Assembly (NCBI GenBank): GCA_945907245.1
Contig: CAMDTB010000001.1
Location: 62,001 to 126,000, forward strand
Direction of reading: 5' to 3'
DNA from: Rhizobium sp. Q54
GTDB lineage: Bacteria > Pseudomonadota > Alphaproteobacteria > SMXS01
Length of the DNA: 64,000 nt
Shown piece by piece: positions 33,411 through 42,391 of this stretch. How positions within the stretch are numbered: position 1 is the stretch's first letter; each line of letters begins with the position of its first letter. The position numbers were made by a program, and so were the translations under genes. Under the pieces are notes generated by a model. The model saw only the letters and a program-made list of their open reading frames with translations. It did not search any database and had not been told where the DNA came from.

Positions 33411-34739
33411 ATGAGCACTACCGCCGCCACGGATGACCGGTCCAGCCGCCCGCTGTCCCGGCAGGACATGAAAACCCTGTCGCTGTCCGCCCTCGGCGGC
33501 GCGCTGGAGTTCTACGACTTCATCGTCTTCGTGTTTTTCACAGCGGCGCTCAGCAAGCTGTTCTTTCCGCCGGACGTCTCCGACTGGGTACGTCAGCTGC
33601 AGACCTACGGCATCTTCGCCGCCGGTTACCTGGCGCGGCCCTTGGGCGGCATCGTCATGGCGCATTTCGGCGACCTGGTCGGCCGCAAGCGCATGTTCAC
33701 CTTCAGCATCTTCCTGATGGCGGTGCCGACCTTCGCCATGGGCCTGCTGCCGACCTACGCCGAGATCGGCATCGCCGCGCCGATCCTGCTGCTGCTGCTG
33801 CGCATCATCCAGGGCGCGGCGATCGGCGGCGAGGTCCCCGGCGCCTGGGTGTTCGTGGCCGAGCACGTGCCGGACCGCCATGTGGGTTTCGCCTGCGGCA
33901 CGCTCACCGCCGGCCTGACCGTCGGCATCCTGATGGGATCGCTGATGGCGACCTTCATCAATCAGTCCCTGTCGCCCCAGGAAGTGCTGGACTACGGATG
34001 GCGCATCGCCTTCGTGCTCGGCGGCGTGTTCGGGCTGCTCGGCGTCTATCTGCGGCGCTACCTGAGCGAGACCCCCGTGTTCGAGGAAATGCGCCAGCAC
34101 AAGGCGCTGGCCCGCGAGCTGCCGATCAAGACGGTGATCCTCGCCCACCCAGGATCGGTGGCCCTGTCCATGCTGCTGACCTGGATGCTGACGGCCGCCA
34201 TCGTCGTGGTGATCCTGATGACGCCCAACTTCCTGCAGTCGGCCTACGGCTTCGCGCCCGCGGTCGCCTTCAAGGCCAATGCGGTCGCGGTGATCTGCCT
34301 GACGGCGGGGTGCCTGTTCGCCGGCTGGGCCGTCGACCGCTACGGATCGGGCACCACCTTCATCGCCGGCAGCATCCTGCTCGCGGCCTGCGTCTACGGC
34401 TTCTATACCAACATCGCGGAGGACCCGACCCTGCTATTCCCGTTCTACAGCCTCACCGGCTTCACCGTCGGCATCGTCGGCGCGGTCCCCTTTGTCATGG
34501 TGAAGGCGTTTCCGCCCGCGGTGCGGTTCTCCGGCCTCTCGTTTTCCTACAACATGGCGTACGCGATCTTCGGCGGTCTCACGCCCGTCGCGGTGGCGGC
34601 GCTGCTCAAGGAAAGCCCGCTGGCGCCCGCCTGGTACGTGATCGCCACCTGCGCCATCGGCCTGGTCCTCGGCATTTACATGAAACTGACGGGCTTCGGG
34701 CGGAGCCCGGTTGACCGTTCCGGCACAGGCCGTACCTAG
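33411..34739 (+). CDS. MFS transporter, metabolite:H+ symporter (MHS) type
   Basis: This is a 442-residue, 12-segment inner-membrane proton symporter. The family start LSALGGALEFYDFIVFVFFT, the cytoplasmic loop motif HFGDLVGRKRMFTFS and the LRIIQGAAIGGEVPGAWVFV segment are characteristic of the ShiA/ProP/citrate branch. Substrates of that branch are organic acids, osmolytes or shikimate. This one is unassigned. It converges with the LLM gene at a gap of three bases. No regulator or enzyme of an obvious pathway is directly coupled to it. Confidence 0.85.
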   Translation: MSTTAATDDRSSRPLSRQDMKTLSLSALGGALEFYDFIVFVFFTAALSKLFFPPDVSDWVRQLQTYGIFAAGYLARPLGGIVMAHFGDLVGRKRMFTFSIFLMAVPTFAMGLLPTYAEIGIAAPILLLLLRIIQGAAIGGEVPGAWVFVAEHVPDRHVGFACGTLTAGLTVGILMGSLMATFINQSLSPQEVLDYGWRIAFVLGGVFGLLGVYLRRYLSETPVFEEMRQHKALARELPIKTVILAHPGSVALSMLLTWMLTAAIVVVILMTPNFLQSAYGFAPAVAFKANAVAVICLTAGCLFAGWAVDRYGSGTTFIAGSILLAACVYGFYTNIAEDPTLLFPFYSLTGFTVGIVGAVPFVMVKAFPPAVRFSGLSFSYNMAYAIFGGLTPVAVAALLKESPLAPAWYVIATCAIGLVLGIYMKLTGFGRSPVDRSGTGRT

Positions 34740-34742
34740 CCC

Positions 34743-35603
34743 TTACAGGGCGGAGACGACCTCGTCGCCCAGCTGCTTGATCATGTCGGCGGCCTTGTCC
34801 GGCCATACCGCGAAGACGGGCACCGTGAGGCGGTGAACGCCGATGTCCTCGAAACGCCTCACCGCGTCGGTGCCGCCCTTCATCAACCACACGCCGGTGA
34901 TCTCGATTTCGTTGAAATCACGGCCCACCTCGTCGCAGGCCTTGCGCAGCAGGGCCAGATGTTCGGACAGTTCGGTGACGCTGCCGCTCGGCGAGTACCA
35001 GCCATTGCCATGGCGGGCGACCCGCTCGAATGCCTTGCCCTTGTTGCCGCCGATATGGACCGGCAGCGGCTTCTGCACAGGCAAGGGGTATGACTTGAAA
35101 TTGTGCCAGCTGAGGAACTCGCTTTCGTGCTCGACGACGTCGCCGGACCACACCTTGCGCATGGCCTGGATGTAGTCGTCGAACCGGGCGCCGCGGCGCT
35201 CGAACGGCGTGCCCATGGCGGCGAACTCTTCCTGCAGCCAGCCGATGCCGGCGCCAAGCATGAACCGGCCCCTGGACACGAAGTCCAGGCTGGCCACCTG
35301 CTTGGCCATCAGCAGCGGGTTGGCCTGCGACAGGATGTTGACGCCGGTGCCCAGCCGCAGCGTCTTCGTCGCGGCGGCTATGGCAGTCAACGCCAGCAGC
35401 GGGTCCACGTAGTTGGTTTCCGGCTCGGAGCTCATGCGGCCGCTGACGTTGTAGGGATAGCGGCTTTCATACTCCAGCGGCACGATGACGTGCTCGAAGG
35501 TCCACACGGACTCGATGCCGGCCTGCTCCGCCAGCTGGGCGTGGGCGATCATCTCGTCGGGCGACGCGACGCCTTTGTTGATGGGGGCGATGCCGAATTT
35601 CAT
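34743..35603 (-). CDS. LLM-class (luciferase-like) flavin-dependent oxidoreductase
   Basis: This 286-residue TIM-barrel monooxygenase/dehydrogenase has the bacterial-luciferase fold: MKFGIAPINKGVASPDEMIA, LGTGVNILSQANPLLMAKQV, FMLGAGIGWLQEEFAAMG and HIGGNKGKAFERVARHGNGW. Databases commonly label this subgroup F420-dependent. The sequence alone does not separate F420 from FMN, and F420 synthesis is not seen here. The ATG overlaps the MFS stop upstream (ATGA), with GAGAGGGA before it, so the two are co-translated. That pairing suggests the carrier supplies its substrate. Confidence 0.83.
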   Translation of the reverse strand: MKFGIAPINKGVASPDEMIAHAQLAEQAGIESVWTFEHVIVPLEYESRYPYNVSGRMSSEPETNYVDPLLALTAIAAATKTLRLGTGVNILSQANPLLMAKQVASLDFVSRGRFMLGAGIGWLQEEFAAMGTPFERRGARFDDYIQAMRKVWSGDVVEHESEFLSWHNFKSYPLPVQKPLPVHIGGNKGKAFERVARHGNGWYSPSGSVTELSEHLALLRKACDEVGRDFNEIEITGVWLMKGGTDAVRRFEDIGVHRLTVPVFAVWPDKAADMIKQLGDEVVSAL

Positions 35604-36823
35604 GAAGTCCCTCTCTTTCTGGTGGGCAGGAAGAACATGCCCGCCGCGGCGACCAGCGTGCCGCCGATATAGAATTCCAGCGCCGGATCGTAGGATTGGA
35701 AGGCGTCGAACACCCAGCCCGAAATGACCGCGCCCAGCGCACTGACCGTCAGGAACGGCATCAGCAGTCCGGCCACCTTGCCGAACGATGCCGCGCCGAA
35801 CCGCGCGCCGACCATGGCACCCAGCAGCGCCATGTGCGAGCCGCCGGTGAACCCGGCGAACGCGGCGACGACCAGCATGACCGGATAGCTGGGAAGGCTG
35901 ATCATGATCGCCATCGCGACCATCAGCGGGATCGACGTGCCCCAGTAGACGTAGCGCAGGTCGACCCGGTCCGACAGGGTGCCGACGGTCAGCTTCGAGG
36001 CGACCATGGCGATCGCGACAACCGACATCAGCGACGCGCTCAGCGCCGGCGGGATGCCGACATCCGCCGCATAGGGCCGCAGATTGGCCATGAAGCCGGC
36101 GAAGGCCAGCGCGGGCGGCAGGATGCCGACCACGATCAGCCAGAAGGTCCGCTCGCGCAGGATGTCGGCGTAGCTCCAGTCCCGGTGCAGGCCGTCGGCG
36201 GACGCCTGCCGCGACAGCGCGCTTTCCGGATCGGGCTCGATTCCCGCGGCTTCGGGGCTGTTGCGGATGATCAGCCAGGCCGGCGGGATGATGGCGAGTG
36301 CGGCGAAGGCGGCCAGGATCTGGTGCGCGGTGCGCCAGTCGAACTCCCGGGCAAGCACCGTGACCAGCAGCGGCAGCACCGCGCCGCCGATCGAGCTGCC
36401 CAACGAGACGATGCCGATGGCCAGCCCGCGCTTGCCGCGAAACCATTTGGCGGCAAGGGCCTGTCCGCCAAGCGATCCGGCCAGGGTGAAGCCGAGACCC
36501 AGCAGCACCGCATAGATGGCGACGATCTGCCACAGCGCCGTCGACACCGAGATCAGCGCCAGCCCGGCGGCATAGGCGACGCCGCCGAGACAGATCAGCA
36601 CCCGCATGGAGACCCGGTCGAACGCCCATCCGGCCGCTGGTCCCATCACGCCCAGCGCGATGGTGAAAACCGTCGTCGCCCACATCACATCGCCGCGACC
36701 CGCGCCGAACTCGCGCATCCAGTGCTCGACCCAGAAGGTGAAGGCATAGGAACCCAGGCCGAAGGTCACCGCCTGGAACAGCATGGCGACGGCGACCACG
36801 TACCAACCGTAGTAGATTTTCAT
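35600..36823 (-). CDS. MFS transporter (OFA/monocarboxylate-like)
   Basis: This is a 407-residue 12-segment carrier. It opens MKIYYGWYVVAVAMLFQAVT with the YGW-V-A signature of the oxalate/formate and monocarboxylate branch, followed by WVEHWMREFGAGRGDV. The central loop carries PDPESALSRQASADGLHRDW, and the second half starts ADILRERTFWLIVVG. It is translated together with the LLM oxidoreductase (ATGA overlap). A role in carboxylate uptake for that enzyme is inferred. The divergent DUF3300 gene begins within about 130 bases. Confidence 0.85.
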   Translation of the reverse strand: MKIYYGWYVVAVAMLFQAVTFGLGSYAFTFWVEHWMREFGAGRGDVMWATTVFTIALGVMGPAAGWAFDRVSMRVLICLGGVAYAAGLALISVSTALWQIVAIYAVLLGLGFTLAGSLGGQALAAKWFRGKRGLAIGIVSLGSSIGGAVLPLLVTVLAREFDWRTAHQILAAFAALAIIPPAWLIIRNSPEAAGIEPDPESALSRQASADGLHRDWSYADILRERTFWLIVVGILPPALAFAGFMANLRPYAADVGIPPALSASLMSVVAIAMVASKLTVGTLSDRVDLRYVYWGTSIPLMVAMAIMISLPSYPVMLVVAAFAGFTGGSHMALLGAMVGARFGAASFGKVAGLLMPFLTVSALGAVISGWVFDAFQSYDPALEFYIGGTLVAAAGMFFLPTRKRGTS

Positions 36824-36956
36824 GCAGGCACTTCTCCCCGAGGCGGCGATCTTACGGCCTTTGACCGCCAGGAAACCAGCATTCCCGAAGCAGCATTCTG
36901 GCGGCCCCGACTGGGGCGTGCGAAACTGCGCGGACGAGGCGGACCGGGAGAACGGA

Positions 36957-37877
36957 TTGCGAGGGTTTCTGATGATGTGCGTGGCGCTCGCGCTGGGTTT
37001 CGCGGCCGTGCCTGCGTCGGCGCTGGTCTATGCCGACCGGCCCGCGCCGGTGAGCCAGGACGATCTGGACCGCCTGCTGGCGCCCGTCGCGCTCCATCCC
37101 GATCCGCTGCTGGCGCACATCCTGGCCGCGTCGACCTATCCGGCCGAAGTAGGGGAAGCAGTGGTCTTCATGGAGGAGCATGAAGGCCTGCGCGGGCAGG
37201 AGCTTGCCATGGAGATCCGCAACAAGGGCTGGGAGCCCAATGTCGCCGCACTGCTGCAGTTTCCCGCTGTCCTGGCCATGATGCGCGACAATCCGGAGTG
37301 GGTGCGTCAGCTCGGCGACGTCTTCCTGCGCGAGGAGACGACGGTGCTGGAGACCGTCCAGACCCTGCGCGGCCTGGCGCTCGGGCAAGGGTCGCTGCGC
37401 ACCAGCCGCGAGCAGAACGTCTATACGTCCGGCGACGTCGTCACCATCGAGCCGGCCAATGCGCGCGACATCTGCGTGCCGGTCTACGATCCGTCGACGA
37501 TCTATGGAGCCTGGTGGCTGCCGGACACGCCGCCATTACGCTGGAGACCGAAGAGACAGGGACCGAGGGTGCATGACATGCTGTCGGCCGGAATCTCGTT
37601 CGCGCCCTGCAACACGCTCGCGGCCGCCTCCCATGCCAGCGCGCGCCCTGACTGGGAAAACCGCCAGCTCGCCGTCACGCGCCGGGGCACGACGGAAACC
37701 TGGGTGCATGACCGGGCGCACCGCCGTGATGTGCCCTATCCGACCGCCGCCGTGCGAGCGCGGTTCGAACCGGACGGACCGGGCGCCGGCGGCGGAATCC
37801 GCCGCGGCCCCGCGGGATCGTCGGGGGTCACCATCATCCGGCCGAAAGCGGACCCGCAGCCGGAAGCGGAGCGCTAG
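36957..37877 (+). CDS. DUF3300-domain exported protein
   Basis: This is a protein of unknown function with a Sec signal peptide (LRGFLMMCVALALGFAAVPA from the TTG start at 36957, read as Met). GGGAG six bases upstream supports that start. ATG at 36972 with GAGGG is an alternative. The DUF3300 core follows: LDRLLAPVALHPDPLLAHIL, ASTYPAEV, NKGWEPNVAALLQFPAVLAM, and VVTIEPANARDICVPVYDPS. The C-terminal third is rich in Arg, Pro and Gly and looks disordered. The domain is widespread in proteobacterial envelopes, and its biochemical role is unknown. Confidence 0.78.
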   Translation: MRGFLMMCVALALGFAAVPASALVYADRPAPVSQDDLDRLLAPVALHPDPLLAHILAASTYPAEVGEAVVFMEEHEGLRGQELAMEIRNKGWEPNVAALLQFPAVLAMMRDNPEWVRQLGDVFLREETTVLETVQTLRGLALGQGSLRTSREQNVYTSGDVVTIEPANARDICVPVYDPSTIYGAWWLPDTPPLRWRPKRQGPRVHDMLSAGISFAPCNTLAAASHASARPDWENRQLAVTRRGTTETWVHDRAHRRDVPYPTAAVRARFEPDGPGAGGGIRRGPAGSSGVTIIRPKADPQPEAER

Positions 37878-37909
37878 CAAGGTTTCGAAGTGCGGCGCCG
37901 TTCGGGCAA

Positions 37910-38482
37910 TCAGGGCCAGATCGGCTTTTCACCCTCAGGCAGGCGCGCGTCCGCCACGTTCAGCGTGAACGACACCAGGCAGTAATAGCCGACCAGCGCC
38001 GTCACTTCGACCAGCTTCGGATAGCCCAGCGCCGCGCTGGCGGCGGCGTGCAGGTCGTCGCTGACACGGCCCGTGCGCACGAGGTCGCGCGCCACTTCAT
38101 GCACCAGCCGCTGTGTATCGTTCTCGTAGGGCACCGGTGCTCCGGTGCGCAGCGCCTCGATGATCGCCTCCGGCAAGCCCTCGGCGCGGGCCATGCGGGC
38201 ATGGGCCCAGAACTCGTATTCCGCCCTCCAGTGCGCGCCGACGGTGAGGATCGCCAGTTCGCGCGACCGGCCGTCGAGCAACGAGCCGAAGCGCAGCCGC
38301 TCGCCCATCTTCGAGCCGATCCGGCCAAAGGACGGGATCTGCACCCAGGCGTTGAACGGCCCGCCCAGTTCAGCAGTGGGTACGCCCATGCTGGCCTTGC
38401 GCGGCCCCTCGACGATCTCGTCCCACAGGGCCGCCTGCTCGTCGTTCAGGTCGCCGCGCCGCAGCTTCGGAAATTCCACCAT
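37910..38482 (-). CDS. Carboxymuconolactone decarboxylase (CMD) family protein
   Basis: This 190-residue all-helical protein has the CMD core: ERLRFGSLLDGRSRELAILT then VGAHWRAEYEFWAHARMARA. The CxxC of AhpD peroxidases is absent, so the decarboxylase-like subgroup is favoured. The histidine of EFWAHARMA is probably at the active centre. It is the last gene of a P450-TetR-CMD operon, 30 bases after the tetR stop. Proteins of this subgroup are often found beside P450 and dehydrogenase genes in degradation clusters. The reaction is not known. Confidence 0.83.
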   Translation of the reverse strand: MVEFPKLRRGDLNDEQAALWDEIVEGPRKASMGVPTAELGGPFNAWVQIPSFGRIGSKMGERLRFGSLLDGRSRELAILTVGAHWRAEYEFWAHARMARAEGLPEAIIEALRTGAPVPYENDTQRLVHEVARDLVRTGRVSDDLHAAASAALGYPKLVEVTALVGYYCLVSFTLNVADARLPEGEKPIWP

Positions 38483-38512
38483 CGCATCCTCCCGTTTCGC
38501 GGAGGCATGATG

Positions 38513-39175
38513 TCAGCCTTGGCCCACCAGCCGAAGCGGTTTCCGCTGGCCGTCCACCACCAGGGTGCGGAACGCGTCCACGGCGCCGTCGAAATCGGCG
38601 AGCGACGGGTGCAGCAGCGTGTAGGCGGCGATGCCGGACATCACCAGCGACGACAGCACAGCGCCGGCCACCTGGACGTTCGTATCCGCCGGCAGCTCGC
38701 CCGCGGCCACCGCGTCGCCGACCACCCGCCGGAACGGCGCGTCGAGACGCTCGCGCGCGCTGCGGATCGCGCCGAACCGGTCCGGATCGCGCGCGCACTC
38801 GACGAGCGCCGACATGCCCAGGCGCTGCAGCACCATGTCCTCGCGGTAGAGTTCGTGGATCATGCCGAGAACGGCCGTCACCCGCGCCAGCCAGCCGCCG
38901 GGCACGGCGACGGTCTCCTCGATGGCGCCTGCGATCTCGTCGAACATGACGCAGGCGGCGGCGATGAACAGGTCGTCCTTCGACAAGAAGTGGTTGTAGA
39001 TCGCCGGCGCGGTCAGGCCCGCCGCGGCGGCGATCTCGCCCAGGGTCGTGCCGTGCAGGCCATTGCGGGCGAACAGGGCGGCGGCGGCCTGCAAAAGACG
39101 TTTACGCGTCTCCTCGGCGGTCGCGCCTTCCGGGCGGCCAAGATTGCGGGCGGTTATGCCGCCTTTGCCTGCCAA
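38513..39175 (-). CDS. TetR-family transcriptional regulator
   Basis: This 220-residue repressor has an N-terminal helix-turn-helix: RLLQAAAALFARNGLHGTTL followed by GEIAAAAGLTAPAIYNHFLS. The helical C-terminal ligand domain is typical of TetR. It starts one base after the P450 stop and is followed by the CMD gene, so it sits inside the operon that it presumably controls, with the divergent nitroreductase as a further candidate target. The ligand is unknown. A hydrophobic P450 substrate is the natural guess. Confidence 0.88.
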   Translation of the reverse strand: MAGKGGITARNLGRPEGATAEETRKRLLQAAAALFARNGLHGTTLGEIAAAAGLTAPAIYNHFLSKDDLFIAAACVMFDEIAGAIEETVAVPGGWLARVTAVLGMIHELYREDMVLQRLGMSALVECARDPDRFGAIRSARERLDAPFRRVVGDAVAAGELPADTNVQVAGAVLSSLVMSGIAAYTLLHPSLADFDGAVDAFRTLVVDGQRKPLRLVGQG

Positions 39176-39176
39176 G

Positions 39177-40436
39177 TCAGCGCTTCTTGAACGTGATCGG
39201 CAGTTCCTTCATGGGCATGAAGTACAGGCTGGGATTGTGCACCGGATAGGGCAACTCGCGTTCCAGCCTGATGTCGTCCAGCCTTGTCAGCAGGGCGGTG
39301 AACGAGCTGACCATCTCCTGCCGGGCCAGGCTGGCGCCGACACAGAAATGCGCGCCGGCGCCGAAGGCGATCTGCGCGCCGGCGTTCTTGCGGTCGATGT
39401 CGAACAGGTGCGGGCACTCGAATTTCTCCGGGTCCCGGTTGGCAGCGCCGTAGCGGGTCAGCACCATGGAGCCGGCGGGGATCAGCGTGCCGTTCAGCTC
39501 AACGTCGCGGGTCGTCTTGCGCGCCAGGCCCTGCACCGGGCTTTCGATGCGCATGGCCTCCTCGCAGAACGGCTTGATCAGGCTCATGTCGTCGCGGAGC
39601 CGCTGCATGGTCTCCGGATGCCGGAGCAGCAGCCACAACCCGTGAGCAATGGCGCTCTGCGTCGTCTCGAAACCGCCGCTGATCAGCTGGTGCATCAGGT
39701 TCTGCAGCTCATGCATGGACAGTGGCTCCTCGTCGTCGCCATGGGCGTGGACGAGGGCCGAGATCAGGTCGCCGGTGGGGTTCTTGCGCCGGTCCTCGAA
39801 TACGTCGAACAGGTAGTGCTGCATCTCCAGTTCGGTCTCGGCGATCTGGCGGATCTCGGGTTCGGTCCATTTGCGGATCGACAGGGCGATCAGCGCGTCG
39901 GCCCAGCGCTTGAATTTGGCGACGTCCTTGCGGCCGAGGCCCAGCTGTTCGGCGATGATGATGCCGGGCATCGGCATGGCGAACTCGCGGTTGAACTCGC
40001 AGCGCCCGTCGTCGATCCACGAATCGATCAGATCGTTGGCCACCTGGTCCACATAGGGCAGCATCTCGCGGACCCGCTTCACCGTGAACACCCGGTCCAG
40101 CAGCTTGCGGTAGCGGGAATGCTCAGGCGGGTCGGTGCGCTGCAGGGTCTGCACATGGGCCCAGCCGCGCTCGGCGATGATCTCCTCGTAGAGCACGCCC
40201 AGGTCGCCCTGGAGGCCCTTGCCGTCCTTGGCGCTGACGTCGTTGGAGAAGGTCTCCGTGTCCTTCAGCACCTGGCGCAGGTCGTCATATTTGGTGACCA
40301 TGTAGAAGCCGGTCTCCGGCATGCGGTAGACCGGGCACTGTTCGTGCAAGGTCGCGTAGAACTCGAACGGGTCGCTCTGTGTCGCGTGGTCCATGAGGCT
40401 GTAATCCTCGACCCGGCACTTGACCTCGGCATCCAT
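39177..40436 (-). CDS. Cytochrome P450
   Basis: This 419-residue soluble P450 has a fully canonical heme loop, AFGAGAHFCVGASLARQEM, the I-helix LISGGFETTQSA and the ExxR EEAMRIESP. It is related to the P450 at 11402 (shared opening EQCPVYRMPETGFYMVTKYD) but has normal glycines around the cysteine. It is the first gene of the P450-TetR-CMD operon and is divergent from the nitroreductase. Electron-transfer partners are not in the window. Hydroxylation of a hydrophobic compound is expected. Its identity is unknown. Confidence 0.93.
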   Translation of the reverse strand: MDAEVKCRVEDYSLMDHATQSDPFEFYATLHEQCPVYRMPETGFYMVTKYDDLRQVLKDTETFSNDVSAKDGKGLQGDLGVLYEEIIAERGWAHVQTLQRTDPPEHSRYRKLLDRVFTVKRVREMLPYVDQVANDLIDSWIDDGRCEFNREFAMPMPGIIIAEQLGLGRKDVAKFKRWADALIALSIRKWTEPEIRQIAETELEMQHYLFDVFEDRRKNPTGDLISALVHAHGDDEEPLSMHELQNLMHQLISGGFETTQSAIAHGLWLLLRHPETMQRLRDDMSLIKPFCEEAMRIESPVQGLARKTTRDVELNGTLIPAGSMVLTRYGAANRDPEKFECPHLFDIDRKNAGAQIAFGAGAHFCVGASLARQEMVSSFTALLTRLDDIRLERELPYPVHNPSLYFMPMKELPITFKKR

Positions 40437-40567
40437 GGCGTCCTCCCCCGGAATTCGATAGCAGAACCCGTTATGTTAATGACGGTTCATAAAATATGCA
40501 ACGGCGTGGCTTGCGGCGCGGCGCGCGGGCCGCGATCATGACCGCGCCGCATTCAGGGGAGGCGACC

Positions 40568-41206
40568 ATGGCCGAAGCGAACTTGTCCGACATCATCTTC
40601 TCCACCCGCGCCATGCGCCGGCTGAAGCCCGATCCGGTGCCCGACGATTTGATCGAACAGATCCTGCGCGCCGGCCAGGCCGCGCCCAGCGGCGGCAACG
40701 CCCAGAACTGGGGCTTCCTGGTGGTCAAGGACCCGGACGTGAGGCAGCAGGTGCAGGTCTACTACCAGCGCGCCTATGACGAGGGCGTCGGCAAGCACTA
40801 TGCCGAGCGGCTGGCGTCCATGCCCGCGGGCGAGGCGCGCGACAAGCTGGAGCGCCAGGTCGCCGCCGTACACCACCTGACCCTGCATTTCCACGAGGTG
40901 CCGGTGTGGATCGTGCCGTGCCTCGACGTGGGGCCGCGCGGTCCGGTCGGCATGAGCGGCTCCTCGGTCTACCCGGCGGTGCAGAACATGCTGCTGACGG
41001 CTCGGTCGCTGGGCCTTGGCTCTACGCTCACCTGCCGGCACATGATGTTCGGCAAGGAATGCGACGCCATCTTCGGCCTGCCCGACACCGTGGTGTCGTT
41101 CGCGATCCTGCCGGTTGGCTGGCCCGAAGGGAAATTCGGCCCTGTCAGCCGTGGGCCACTGTCGCAGGTGGTGTACAGGGACCGCTGGGGCCAGCCTTAC
41201 TTCTGA
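40568..41206 (+). CDS. Nitroreductase-family flavoprotein
   Basis: This 212-residue FMN enzyme uses NAD(P)H to reduce nitro, quinone or enone groups. IIFSTRAMRRLKPDPVPDDL opens the family, AAPSGGNAQNWGFLVVKD is the FMN-phosphate region, and AVQNMLLTARSLGLGSTLTC plus LPVGWPEGKFGPV complete the fold. GGGGAGG before the ATG at 40568 sets the start. It is divergent from the P450-TetR-CMD operon, with a shared 131-base promoter region, so it may belong to the same regulon. Confidence 0.86.
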   Translation: MAEANLSDIIFSTRAMRRLKPDPVPDDLIEQILRAGQAAPSGGNAQNWGFLVVKDPDVRQQVQVYYQRAYDEGVGKHYAERLASMPAGEARDKLERQVAAVHHLTLHFHEVPVWIVPCLDVGPRGPVGMSGSSVYPAVQNMLLTARSLGLGSTLTCRHMMFGKECDAIFGLPDTVVSFAILPVGWPEGKFGPVSRGPLSQVVYRDRWGQPYF

Positions 41207-41296
41207 TGCCCATGCGCGGGCCGCGGCCGCGGCGATCCGTCAACCCGACCTTGATTTAAGGTGCCACATCGTCTATCCGTTGCGGCGTTTTCCCGG

Positions 41297-41372
41297 GCCG
41301 CTTTAGCTCAGCCGGTAGAGCATCGCATTCGTAATGCGAGGGTCAGGTGTTCGAGTCACCTAAGCGGCACCA
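41297..41372 (+). tRNA. tRNA-Thr (CGT)
   Basis: This is a 76-base tRNA with encoded CCA. The acceptor arms GCCGCTT / AAGCGGC pair fully. The D-arm is GCTC...GAGC, and the anticodon stem-loop TCGCA-TTCGTAA-TGCGA gives anticodon CGT (41330-41332), reading ACG. The T-arm is AGGTG-TTCGAGT-CACCT. No integrase or duplicated 3' end flanks it within the window. Confidence 0.95.
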
Positions 41373-41581
41373 CTTCCCCCAGCGACCGGCCAGCTGGGCA
41401 TGGACCGGGACAACATCCACGAGATCGCGGACGGGGTGATCGAGACCGCACCATCGCGCTGTCGCCGATCTCGGTGCTCGCCGGCCGGGCCTGATAGCCC
41501 AAGGGCGCGGCTGGCCAAGGTCCCGCTCTGGCGCCCCGTGCTGGCGGTTGCTAGAGTGACCGCCGGGCCGGGAGCGTTTCC

Positions 41582-41884
41582 ATGCGGTACCTTACGTTCG
41601 TTTTCATCATGTTGGCTTCATCCTCCGCGCTTGCTGCGCCCGAGGGCGCCTGGGTCTGCCGGTACAAGGACCCGAACCAGAAGCAGACCGTGCGGCTGGA
41701 CTTCGCCGGCGGCGGGCTGACGGTGGATCGCGGAATCGGCGGCGTGCCGGCAAAGAACGCGGACATCACCGACGACCGCGTGACCTGGAATGACGGCGTG
41801 ACGTTCGCGTTCTTTCCCCGGGAGAAGCGGATGACCCGCACCTCCGCCAGCGGCACCGACGATCTGGTCTGCATCAGGGGCTAG
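41582..41884 (+). CDS. Small secreted hypothetical protein
   Basis: This 100-residue protein has a clear signal peptide (MRYLTFVFIMLASSSALA, cut before APEGAW), giving a mature domain of about 80 residues with two cysteines (WVCRYKD and DLVCIRG) that could form a disulfide in the periplasm. I recognise no family. The gene ends within CTAG, which also supplies the stop of the convergent msrB. A small hairpin GGCGGT...ACCGCC (41543-41564) lies upstream. The 200 bases between it and the tRNA contain no supportable gene. Confidence 0.6.
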   Translation: MRYLTFVFIMLASSSALAAPEGAWVCRYKDPNQKQTVRLDFAGGGLTVDRGIGGVPAKNADITDDRVTWNDGVTFAFFPREKRMTRTSASGTDDLVCIRG

Positions 41885-42387
41885 GAAGGGGCATTCGCGG
41901 GCCTGAAGGTCAGCGACAAACCATTCATGCAATACCGCAGCCCGGTCGGCTTCGGCCCATCCTTGAACACATGCCCGAGATGGCCGCCGCAGCGGCGGCA
42001 ATGCACCTCGGTGCGCACCCATCCGTGAGCATAGTCCGGCTTGGTTCTAACGGCATTCTCCAGCGGCCGGTAGAAGCTGGGCCAGCCGGTGCCGCTGTCG
42101 AACTTGGTTCTTGACGAGAACAGCGGCAGGTCGCAGCCGGCGCAGAAGAACGTGCCGACGCGCTTCTCGTGGTCGAGTGGGCTGCTGCCCGCCGGTTCCG
42201 TGCCCTCGTGGCGCAGCACCCGCCAGGCGGCATCGCCCAGTTGCGTGCGCCACTCGGCGTCGGTCTTGGTGACCTCGAAGACTTCCGCTTCGGTTTTCGC
42301 CAGCGAGCGGCCCGCGCCGATCACCCCGAACAGGGCGAACAGGCCGGCGCCGCCGAGCAACACGGATCGTCTGGTATGCATGGCCAT
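41881..42387 (-). CDS. msrB: Peptide-methionine (R)-S-oxide reductase, exported
   Basis: This enzyme reduces the R-epimer of methionine sulfoxide in oxidised proteins. The 168 residues start with a twin-arginine-like signal (HTRRSVLLGGAGLFALFGVI), so the enzyme probably works outside the cytoplasm. The MsrB domain then shows FCAGCDLPLFSS, FDSGTGWPSF, HCRRCGGHLGHVFKDGP and RYCMNGLSLTF, with the catalytic cysteine in RYC and the two CxxC zinc pairs. It follows msrA at a short gap. The pair is transcribed from a promoter that matches the ECF pattern seen for the divergent operon. Confidence 0.93.
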   Translation of the reverse strand: MAMHTRRSVLLGGAGLFALFGVIGAGRSLAKTEAEVFEVTKTDAEWRTQLGDAAWRVLRHEGTEPAGSSPLDHEKRVGTFFCAGCDLPLFSSRTKFDSGTGWPSFYRPLENAVRTKPDYAHGWVRTEVHCRRCGGHLGHVFKDGPKPTGLRYCMNGLSLTFRPANAPS

Positions 42388-42391
42388 GCTC

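Noticed and set aside
34743-35603. Assignment of the LLM enzymes as F420-dependent
   Set aside because: This subfamily label is common in databases, but no F420 biosynthesis genes are present, and FMN is equally compatible, so cofactor identity is left open.
41400-41500. Short fragments after tRNA-Thr that look like a frameshifted small protein (MDRDNIHEIADGVIE then TIALSPISVLAGRA)
   Set aside because: Too short, no ribosome-binding site, no recognised family. Possible remnant, but not supportable.
41297-41581. tRNA-associated integration site
   Set aside because: No integrase and no duplicated tRNA 3' end in the window. The tRNA is complete and surrounding genes look native.
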